Positions 1 through 4,374 of a stretch of 7,457 nucleotides of DNA are shown here, one piece after another (position 1 is the stretch's first letter; each line of letters opens with the position of its first letter). The notes beneath the pieces are model-generated. The model was not told the origin of the DNA and did not search any database. It worked only from the letters and a program-made list of their open reading frames with translations. The position numbers and the translations under genes were made by a program. This stretch comes from Methylocapsa sp. (GTDB taxonomy: Bacteria; Pseudomonadota; Alphaproteobacteria; Rhizobiales; Beijerinckiaceae): the NCBI GenBank assembly GCA_017353815.1, contig JAFMSB010000075.1:1-7457 (forward strand), written 5' to 3'.

Positions 1-804
1 CGCAGGGGGCCCGCGCGCGGGTCGGATCTGCGCCATAGCCTGGAAATCACATTCGAGGAAGCCTTTTTCGGCAAAACGGTCGCGATTTCGCTGCCTGCTT
101 CCGTTATCTGCCCGGCTTGCAACGGTTCGGGGGCCAAAGCAGGAGCTAAACCAAGACTGTGTCCGGCATGCGGGGGGCACGGGCGCGTGCGCGCGCAGCA
201 AGGTTTTTTTTCGATCGAACGCACCTGCCCGAATTGCCACGGGGTCGGAGAAATCATCGACGACCCCTGCCAGTCCTGCGGCGGTGCGGGCCGGGTCACG
301 CGCGAACGCAGCCTCACCATCAATGTGCCGCCGGGGGTCGAGGATGGGACCCGGATCCGCTTGGCCGGCGAGGGCGAGGCTGGAGCAAAGGGCGGCCCTT
401 CGGGCGATCTTTACATCTTTGTATCAACGAAACCGCATCCTTTCTTCCGCCGCGACGGCGCCGATCTTTCCTGCCGCATCCCGATTTCCATGGTTCAGGC
501 GGCACTTGGCGCAGAGGTGAGCGTGCGCACCTTCGACAGCGCCGCGGTAAAGGTTAAAATCCCGCCCGGCACGCAGTCCGGCAAGCAGTTCAAGCTAAAA
601 GGCAAAGGCATGCCGGTCCTGCGCTCGCGGGAAAGGGGGGACCTCTATATCGAGGTGACCGTCGAAACTCCCCAAAACCTCACCCGGAGGCAAAAAGAGT
701 TGCTCGCCGAATTCGAACAGCTATCGTCCACGGACACGCACCCGGAATCGGCTGGCTTCTTTGCCCGGATGAAGGACTTTTTCGAGAATTTGAGCGGGCA
801 GTAA
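1..804 (+). CDS. dnaJ: Chaperone protein DnaJ (Hsp40), 3' part, 5' end outside window
   Basis: This is the co-chaperone that delivers unfolded proteins to DnaK and stimulates its ATPase in the cytoplasm. The frame is open from base 1 to the TAA at 802-804, giving 267 visible residues; the J domain and most of the Gly/Phe linker lie upstream of the window. The cysteine-rich zinc domain is complete, with four CxxCxGxG repeats starting at bases 109 (CPACNGSG), 160 (CPACGGHG), 226 (CPNCHGVG) and 268 (CQSCGGAG), enough to bind two zinc ions. The C-terminal substrate-binding domains follow ([13 protein letters not shown], then [19 protein letters not shown]), ending in a hydrophobic tail ([15 protein letters not shown]). 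The four complete repeats identify DnaJ rather than CbpA. dnaK would be expected just upstream. A run of eight T at 204-211 is coding, not a terminator. Nothing looks broken. Confidence 0.97.
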   Translation, partial: RRGPARGSDLRHSLEITFEEAFFGKTVAISLPASVICPACNGSGAKAGAKPRLCPACGGHGRVRAQQGFFSIERTCPNCHGVGEIIDDPCQSCGGAGRVTRERSLTINVPPGVEDGTRIRLAGEGEAGAKGGPSGDLYIFVSTKPHPFFRRDGADLSCRIPISMVQAALGAEVSVRTFDSAAVKVKIPPGTQSGKQFKLKGKGMPVLRSRERGDLYIEVTVETPQNLTRRQKELLAEFEQLSSTDTHPESAGFFARMKDFFENLSGQ

Positions 805-868
805 GCATTCAAGCTCCGGCGCACTTGCCCCCTTCCCCGATTCGTGTTTTCTGAGCCTTCGCTATGGG

Positions 869-896
869 CGGCAGGACGCGGGTGAAACGTCCGCCG
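869..896 (+). other. Weak interrupted hairpin in the dnaJ-pmtA gap
   Basis: GGACG (874-878) pairs with CGTCC (888-892) across a 9-base loop, and CGG (869-871) with CCG (894-896) outside a small internal loop. No T-run follows, so it is not a typical intrinsic terminator. The rest of the 116-bp gap between dnaJ and the methyltransferase shows no recognisable element except the ribosome binding site. Read-through from dnaJ into the next gene is therefore possible. Confidence 0.25.
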
Positions 897-903
897 TAAC
901 TCT

Positions 904-910
904 AGGGAGG
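904..910 (+). promoter_or_regulatory. Ribosome binding site that supports the TTG start of the methyltransferase
   Basis: AGGGAGG is a strong Shine-Dalgarno sequence. It lies 10 bases before TTG at 921 and 67 bases before the first in-frame ATG at 978, which has no comparable site in front of it. An in-frame TAA at 915-917 prevents any earlier start. The site therefore favours initiation at TTG 921. Confidence 0.55.
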
Positions 911-920
911 AAGTTAACTG

Positions 921-1796
921 TTGCCTAGCCCATCCGCGCGGGCCAGCGCGCGCCGCCCTCGAAAAGCCAATACCCCCATGGAGATCCGGCTCGCCGACGA
1001 AGCGCGCTTCTTCATGTCGTGGCTCGACAACCCGGGGCTTGCCGGGGCGGTCTCCCCCTCGGGGCCATTTCTCGCCCGCATGATGGCGCGCTATGTCGAT
1101 CCAAAAAAGGCGGGACCGGTTGTCGAGCTCGGGCCGGGAACGGGGGCGATCACCGAGGCGCTCTTGGAGCGCGGAATTGCACCAAGGAGGCTCTATCTCA
1201 TCGAGTTTGACGGCGGGTTTTGCAGCCTGCTCAGGCGGCGGTTTCCGGGCGTGCATGTCATCCGCGGAGATGCCTATCAGCTCACGAAGACAATAGAAGG
1301 GCGGCTGCGGCGGGCCCCTGCCGCAGTCGTCTCAAGCCTTCCGCTGCTCCTAAAACCCGAGTCGATTAGGCTCGCGCTGCTTGCCCAGGCAATGGACACC
1401 ATGGCGGCGGATGGGCGCTTTATCCAGTTCACCTACAGCCCGCTTGCCCCGATCCCGCGCGATAAGGTCAACGAGCTTGATTTCCAGATCGAAGCCTCCT
1501 CTCCTGTCTGGCTGAATTTCCCGCCCGCGCGCGTTTGGGTCTACCGGCGCTTCACCCAGGCGGATTTCGGACTGACCCGGAAGCGGCCAAACCCAGCGCA
1601 AGAATTTTTCGAGAAAATCAAGCTTGGGACCGAAAAAGTCCATTTTGAGCTGGCGAAGGAATTTTCAGCTGCCAAGGAAAGGCTCATTGCCGGGAATTCT
1701 GAACTCTCGCGTAAGAAAGGGGCTCGGGGCGGGCCAGATTTTGGCAGAGCGCGAAAAGCGTCCACGAGCGGCAGAAATTCCCGCTATTTGGGATGA
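921..1796 (+). CDS. pmtA: PmtA-like phospholipid N-methyltransferase (SAM-dependent)
   Basis: The likely role is stepwise SAM-dependent methylation of phosphatidylethanolamine to phosphatidylcholine at the inner membrane. The SAM-binding motif I is VVELGPGTGAITEAL at residues 67-81, followed by the acidic end of strand 2 (LYLIEFD, E95) and GDAYQL near 116. Typical PmtA signatures follow: SSLPLL (138-143), FIQFTYSPLAPIP (167-179) and the closing block WLNFPPARVWVYRR (197-210). Rhizobial PmtA proteins usually end about here, near 200 residues; this one has 291. The extra 80 residues are first helical and charged (EFFEKIKLGTEKVHFELAKEF), then basic and low in complexity, which may reflect a frameshift near 1710-1735. 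The start is TTG 921, chosen from its ribosome binding site; ATG 978 (MEIRLADEARF) is the alternative and loses only a basic leader. A pmtA downstream of dnaKJ is, as I recall, also known in Bradyrhizobium. A ribosomal RNA adenine dimethylase-like assignment is less likely. Confidence 0.82.
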   Translation: MPSPSARASARRPRKANTPMEIRLADEARFFMSWLDNPGLAGAVSPSGPFLARMMARYVDPKKAGPVVELGPGTGAITEALLERGIAPRRLYLIEFDGGFCSLLRRRFPGVHVIRGDAYQLTKTIEGRLRRAPAAVVSSLPLLLKPESIRLALLAQAMDTMAADGRFIQFTYSPLAPIPRDKVNELDFQIEASSPVWLNFPPARVWVYRRFTQADFGLTRKRPNPAQEFFEKIKLGTEKVHFELAKEFSAAKERLIAGNSELSRKKGARGGPDFGRARKASTSGRNSRYLG

Positions 1797-1989
1797 GCTG
1801 GACCGCCTCAGGCGTCAGCTGCTAAGTCCTAATGGGCCGCGGGATTACCCACAGTCAAGATTAAGCAGGCCGAGCAATAAGCTTGCTATCGAAATGATGA
1901 TGTCGCACAAGAGATTCGAATCTCATTTGGCCGTAGACATCTATCTTAGTGCGTTCGTGTCTATAAGTGTGATGCGTGCCCAGTCCTAA
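1735..1989 (+). other. Open frame overlapping the pmtA 3' end, possibly its displaced C-terminus
   Basis: While pmtA ends with a low-complexity tail, the +1-shifted frame reads plausible protein here, including AAEIPAIWDELDRLRRQL (about 1768-1821), and stays open to TAA at 1987-1989, 20 bases before pyrF. The switch point would lie in or near the G-rich stretch 1710-1735 (AAAGGGG, then CGGGGCGGG), a typical place for an indel or sequencing error. The peptide beyond about 1860 looks less protein-like. Two readings are open: a frameshifted pmtA C-terminus, or a chance open frame. I do not recognise the peptide. Confidence 0.22.
1899..1941. repeat. Perfect 14-bp palindrome within a wider inverted repeat, upstream of pyrF
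   Basis: GAGATTCGAATCTC (1911-1924) is a perfect palindrome. It is bracketed almost concentrically by GATGTC (1899-1904) and GACATC (1936-1941), so a two-stage hairpin is possible. It lies about 70-110 bases before the pyrF start, where an operator or RNA structure could act. It contains two overlapping-strand GANTC methylation motifs (GATTC and GAATC). No T-run follows, so it is not an intrinsic terminator. The rest of the gap 1797-2009 shows no convincing promoter; TATAAG at 1962-1967 could be a -10 element but lacks a -35 at standard spacing (TAGACA at 1934-1939 is 22 bases away). Confidence 0.5.
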
Positions 1990-1998
1990 GCTAGCATC

Positions 1999-2004
1999 GG
2001 GGGA
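1999..2004 (+). promoter_or_regulatory. Ribosome binding site of pyrF
   Basis: GGGGGA lies 5 bases before ATG 2010. It supports this start, which gives PyrF an N-terminal leader of about 20 residues before the first barrel strand, longer than usual. Confidence 0.5.
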
Positions 2005-2009
2005 CGGCG

Positions 2010-2756
2010 ATGACCGCACTAGCCGAATTGCGCCGGCCCGAGTCGGATATTATCCAGCAGGCCCGGGAAAAACTGATCGTTGCCCTTGATTTCTCGACCA
2101 TTAGCGAGGCAGAGCGCATGGTCGAAAGGCTAGGGGACGAGGTAAACTTTTACAAGGTTGGCCTTGGTCTGCAGCTGGCAGGGGGGGACACATTTGCAAA
2201 GTCGCTGCTAAAAAAACAAAAACATGTTTTCTTAGACTATAAATATTTTGATATTGAAGAAACAATTCGCAATGCTGTGGCGCGTGCGGCAGAGCTTGGA
2301 GTTACTTTCCTCACCGTTCATGGCGCGGGAGGAATCCTGAGTGCCGCGGTTGAAGGGCGGGGAAACTCGCATCTGAAAATCCTTTGCGTTACTGTCCTTA
2401 CCAGCTTGGACGCAGAAGATATCAAAGAGATGGGATTTGATTGTAATGTCGAAGAGCTCGTAATCCACCGTGCTATTAAGGCGATGAATGCGGGTTGTGA
2501 CGGTGTTATCGCATCCGCTTTGGAGGCAGCGGAAATCAAAAAGAAAACTGGTAACAAACTCATGATCGTTTCTCCCGGCATCAGGCCAGAGGGAAGCCCG
2601 CCCGGCGACCAGAAACGCACGGCTACTCCATGCGAAGCTATTCGAGCAGGCGCCGATTACGTGGTGATAGGCCGCCCTATAACACAGGCGGCTGATCCAA
2701 AAGGCAGGGCATCAGAAATTATCAAGGAAATGGCCTCGGCTCTCGCACACATATAA
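2010..2756 (+). CDS. pyrF: Orotidine 5'-phosphate decarboxylase
   Basis: PyrF converts orotidine 5'-monophosphate to UMP, the last step of de novo UMP synthesis, in the cytoplasm. The 248-residue protein carries the group I TIM-barrel landmarks: LIVALDFST with D27, NFYKVGL with K49, the catalytic FLDYKYFDI with D76, K78 and D81, LTVHG near 101-105, VSPGIRPEG (187-195), and the phosphate-binding VVIGRPI with R222. The loop after the catalytic DI reads EET where many members have PNT. About 20 residues precede the first strand; the start is supported by GGGGGA 5 bases upstream. Composition differs from the neighbours: bases 2221-2280 hold only 17 G or C out of 60, and codons such as AAA, ATT and TTA are frequent, against about 60% GC in a comparable putA line. 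This hints at transfer or a different history, yet every active-site residue is kept, so the gene looks functional. Confidence 0.95.
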   Translation: MTALAELRRPESDIIQQAREKLIVALDFSTISEAERMVERLGDEVNFYKVGLGLQLAGGDTFAKSLLKKQKHVFLDYKYFDIEETIRNAVARAAELGVTFLTVHGAGGILSAAVEGRGNSHLKILCVTVLTSLDAEDIKEMGFDCNVEELVIHRAIKAMNAGCDGVIASALEAAEIKKKTGNKLMIVSPGIRPEGSPPGDQKRTATPCEAIRAGADYVVIGRPITQAADPKGRASEIIKEMASALAHI

Positions 2757-2815
2757 TATAACCTGAATATAACTCGCTGGCCGGGATGATCACGCCTAGG
2801 GCGGTTGTGGGCGAA

Positions 2816-2838
2816 GGCGCCATGGTATAAGCGGCGCC
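2816..2838. repeat. Paired GGCGCC repeats able to form a hairpin
   Basis: GGCGCC at 2816-2821 and 2833-2838 are self-complementary, so they form both a direct and an inverted repeat with an 11-base spacer. The position 60 bases after the pyrF stop would suit a 3'-end structure, but there is no T-run. Confidence 0.3.
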
Positions 2839-2860
2839 GGAGGTTTGGCCAGGATATGGC

Positions 2861-2890
2861 AATCCTCGGCCTCGCGCCGAAATTAGGATT
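2861..2890. repeat. Bulged hairpin just before a small open frame
   Basis: AATCCT (2861-2866) pairs with AGGATT (2885-2890), and CGGC (2867-2870) with GCCG (2876-2879) around a 5-base loop, leaving a 5-base bulge on the 3' side. AGGATT also supplies the Shine-Dalgarno-like bases for ATG 2896, so folding would hide that site. With no proven gene behind it, a regulatory role is only a possibility. Confidence 0.3.
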
Positions 2891-2895
2891 ACTCG

Positions 2896-3000
2896 ATGAC
2901 GCAAGCGCCAATTGATCTCGAAGCGCTGAAACAAGCGCTCAAAGACGCTTTGAGACCTTACGTGCTGAACGCGAGCTGCTGCGTAAAGTCCGCGCTTTAG
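2896..3000 (+). CDS. Small open frame of 34 codons, perhaps the start of a decayed gene
   Basis: ATG 2896 is preceded at 7 bases by AGGA and opens with a protein-like stretch, MTQAPIDLEALKQALKDAL, with codons like those of the flanking genes. After about residue 20 the peptide deteriorates and ends at TAG 2998-3000. In the frame shifted by one, the helical character continues at 2952-2996 as ETLRAERELLRKVRAL, and that frame stays open to 3168. This pattern fits a gene start followed by a frameshift and decay. I do not recognise the family; the charged helical start resembles many coiled-coil proteins, so no function is given. It could equally be a chance frame. Confidence 0.22.
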   Translation: MTQAPIDLEALKQALKDALRPYVLNASCCVKSAL

Positions 3001-3003
3001 GCA

Positions 3004-3065
3004 AAGCTTGCGGGAAACCGGGAGGCGGCCCGGGAAATCCGCAAGACTTTACCCGGGCCAAGCTT
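3004..3065. repeat. Nested inverted repeats
   Basis: The inner pair is GGCCCGGG (3027-3034) and CCCGGGCC (3052-3059), perfect over 8 bp with a 17-base spacer. The outer pair is AAGCTTG (3004-3010) and CAAGCTT (3059-3065), perfect over 7 bp; the two right-hand arms share base 3059. The inner hairpin would be stable in RNA, but no T-run follows, so an intrinsic terminator is not supported. Confidence 0.5.
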
Positions 3066-3217
3066 ACATCGGCAAAATTTTCCAGCAATGGCAAAGGCCA
3101 CGGGAAAAGCTTTGGCGCAGGGTTCCAATTGCACAAATTTTTGGCGAGTCGTTACAAGGCGAAGAAGTGATCGCCGTCCTGCCGCTTGTAAGATTTTTTG
3201 CCGCGACCGGACCAAAT

Positions 3218-3233
3218 TGTTTCACGTGAAACA
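3218..3233. other. parS: parS centromere site (ParB/Spo0J binding)
   Basis: TGTTTCACGTGAAACA is a perfect 16-bp palindrome and matches exactly the canonical bacterial chromosomal parS sequence known from Bacillus and conserved in alphaproteobacteria such as Caulobacter. ParB loads at such sites as a CTP-dependent clamp and spreads along the DNA; ParA then moves the origin region to the pole. Chance occurrence of this 16-mer in a window of this size is of the order of one in a million. parS sites cluster near the replication origin, and the dnaK-dnaJ region is origin-proximal in several Rhizobiales as I recall, so the context fits. parA and parB are not in the window. Confidence 0.87.
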
Positions 3234-3235
3234 TT

Positions 3236-3252
3236 TTTAGAATCATTCTAAG
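3236..3252. promoter_or_regulatory. Irr-box (ICE)-like palindrome
   Basis: TTTAGAA TCA TTCTAAG matches the iron control element consensus TTTAGAA-N3-TTCTAAA of the rhizobial haem-responsive regulator Irr at every defined base except the last. It starts 2 bases after parS and forms the centre of the 64-bp palindrome, so the likeness may be a by-product of that symmetry. The next gene is dapB, about 200 bases away, which is not a usual member of the iron regulon. A -10-like TATGAT lies at 3274-3279. Confidence 0.4.
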
Positions 3253-3448
3253 TGTTTCGGGGGAACAATTTGGTATGATTTCGTGCCGAAAACGCGCTCG
3301 GGCAGGTAGATTTTTATGAACAGGGTCCTTCGGGCTCCCAGGAGGAGCGCGAAATAGCTTTAAGACAGATTCTTAGCGGTTTCCGGAGTTTTCCGGGCGG
3401 CCTGCAAGTATTATAGACAAGGCTTGGGCAACTTTGGGGGCGCCAGCC

Positions 3449-4261
3449 ATGAGCGACATGCGGCTAGCCGTTGCGGGGGCGGCCGGGCGGATGGGCCGCG
3501 TCCTCGTCGAGATAATCCGCCACACGCCGGGCGCTCATCTTGCCGCGGCGCTCGAGCAGCCTGGTTCCATCGCCATCGGGCAGGATGCGGGGCTTCTGGC
3601 GGGCTGCGGCCAAATGGGAGTGGCCATCAGCGGCGACGCACTTACCGCCATTGCAAATGTGGATGGAATCCTCGATTTCACCTCGCCCCGGTCGACGGTC
3701 GACCTCGCCGCGCTCGCCGCCCAGGCGCGCATTGTGCATGTCATTGGCACAACCGGATTGAGCCCCGGCGATCTCGCAAAGGTCGAGGCAGCTGCGCGCC
3801 ATGCCGTCATTGTCCGCTCGGGAAATATGAGCCTTGGGATCAATCTCATTGCCGCGCTCATCGAGCGGGCCGCGCAGACGCTCGGCCCGGAGTATGATAT
3901 CGAGATTGTCGAGATGCATCATCGCATGAAGGCGGATGCGCCGTCCGGCACTGCATTTCTCTTAGGCGAGGCAGCGGCCAAGGGCCGCGGGATCGAGCTC
4001 GAGGGCCATTCGGTCCGCTCGCGCGACGGCCACACGGGCTTGCGCCGCGCGGGCGACATCGGTTTTGCGGCGCTGCGCGGCGGGACCGTGGTCGGGGAGC
4101 ACAAAGCGATTTTCGCAGGCCCGAGCGAGCGAATCGAATTCGTCCATGTCGCGGAAGACCGCAGCATTTTCGCGCGCGGCGCCGTGCAGGCCGCAATCTG
4201 GGGACGAAATCAAAAGCCGGGCCTTTATTCGATGGCCAATGTGCTCGGGCTTGCCAGCTGA
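3449..4261 (+). CDS. dapB: 4-hydroxy-tetrahydrodipicolinate reductase
   Basis: DapB reduces 4-hydroxy-tetrahydrodipicolinate with NAD(P)H in the diaminopimelate route to lysine and peptidoglycan, in the cytoplasm. The 270-residue length is normal. The Rossmann nucleotide-binding loop is GAAGRMG (residues 10-16). LDFTSP (75-80) and VIGTTG (98-103) follow, and the catalytic and substrate-binding block is [15 protein letters not shown] (155-169), whose H157, H158 and K161 correspond to the H159, H160 and K163 of the E. coli enzyme. The start ATG 3449 has a G-rich ribosome binding site (GGGGG at 3436-3440); the in-frame TTG 3434 lies within that region and ATG 3458 would cut close to the first strand. 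In many rhizobia dapB is followed by a phosphoglycerate mutase gene; here putA follows after 113 bp. The gene is preceded by the long gap with parS, so it probably has its own promoter. Confidence 0.97.
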   Translation: MSDMRLAVAGAAGRMGRVLVEIIRHTPGAHLAAALEQPGSIAIGQDAGLLAGCGQMGVAISGDALTAIANVDGILDFTSPRSTVDLAALAAQARIVHVIGTTGLSPGDLAKVEAAARHAVIVRSGNMSLGINLIAALIERAAQTLGPEYDIEIVEMHHRMKADAPSGTAFLLGEAAAKGRGIELEGHSVRSRDGHTGLRRAGDIGFAALRGGTVVGEHKAIFAGPSERIEFVHVAEDRSIFARGAVQAAIWGRNQKPGLYSMANVLGLAS

Positions 4262-4374
4262 TGTAGCAGGTTGTGGCGCTTGGTACCGGCTGGCCGTGCA
4301 TGCGCGGCATGGCCGCACCATATTTAGGGCAGTTACTGCGCCCGAAGCTAACCCGCCAAGCTATGCGCCAAGGG

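Larger units (their letters stand above)
3211..3274. repeat. 64-bp imperfect palindrome containing parS
   Basis: The arms 3211-3243 and 3245-3274 are reverse complements around C3244 with three perfect blocks: ACCAAATTGTT (3211-3221) with AACAATTTGGT (3264-3274); GAAACA (3228-3233) with TGTTTC (3253-3258); and TTAGAAT (3237-3243) with ATTCTAA (3245-3251). This makes 24 paired bases in arms of 33 and 30. The left arm carries a perfect parS. The right arm carries TGTTTC GGG GGAACA (3253-3267), which looks like a parS that has lost its centre and one base. The element could form a cruciform in DNA or one long hairpin in RNA. It may be an inverted duplication of parS or one copy of a dispersed intergenic palindrome. 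Confidence 0.85.
2757..3448. other. Long gap between pyrF and dapB rich in inverted repeats, no convincing gene
   Basis: This 692-bp stretch has short open frames on both strands but none with a family signature I recognise. It holds several dyads, annotated separately: GGCGCC repeats, a hairpin at 2861-2890, nested repeats at 3004-3065 and the parS palindrome at 3211-3274. Before dapB, TATTAT at 3409-3414 could be a -10 element, and TATGAT at 3274-3279 another, but neither has a clear -35 partner. A strong Shine-Dalgarno-like AGGAGGA at 3340-3346 has no ATG, GTG or TTG at usable spacing. The mix of short coding-like pieces in changing frames suggests a decayed gene in the first half and a structural or regulatory DNA site in the second. 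Confidence 0.6.

Noticed and set aside
204..211. Run of eight T, like a terminator tail
   Set aside because: It lies in the dnaJ coding sequence (Gly-Phe-Phe-Ser) with no stable stem directly before it.
159..557. Plus-strand frame of 132 codons overlapping dnaJ
   Set aside because: It is an Arg-rich shadow of the dnaJ zinc-finger frame, without family features.
1845..1853. TTACCCACA, one mismatch from a DnaA box
   Set aside because: It is a single copy with a mismatch, without clustered boxes or an AT-rich unwinding element, so an origin is not supported.
1911..1927. TTCGAAT with flanking complementary bases, like a tRNA T-arm
   Set aside because: The base pair next to a T-loop would be A-C, and no acceptor, anticodon or D-arm can be drawn. 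It is better described as a palindrome.
3008..3229. Plus-strand frame of 73 codons from TTG 3008
   Set aside because: It has a rare start, an unrecognised peptide, and its end is set by parS bases. I treat it as part of a possible decayed gene, not as an intact one.
3064..3246. Minus-strand open frame beginning MILKMFHVKQ
   Set aside because: The FHVK peptide is just parS read as codons. The rest has no family signature and no ribosome binding site that stands out.
3316..3357. 13-residue open frame MNRVLRAPRRSAK downstream of the palindrome
   Set aside because: It is too short and has only a weak GGCAGG upstream. No leader-peptide pattern such as a run of one amino acid, and no attenuator follows.
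4292..4314. CATG repeats around a 5-base loop between dapB and putA
   Set aside because: The stem is only 4 bp plus 3 bp across a bulge, with no T-run, so neither a terminator nor an operator is supported.
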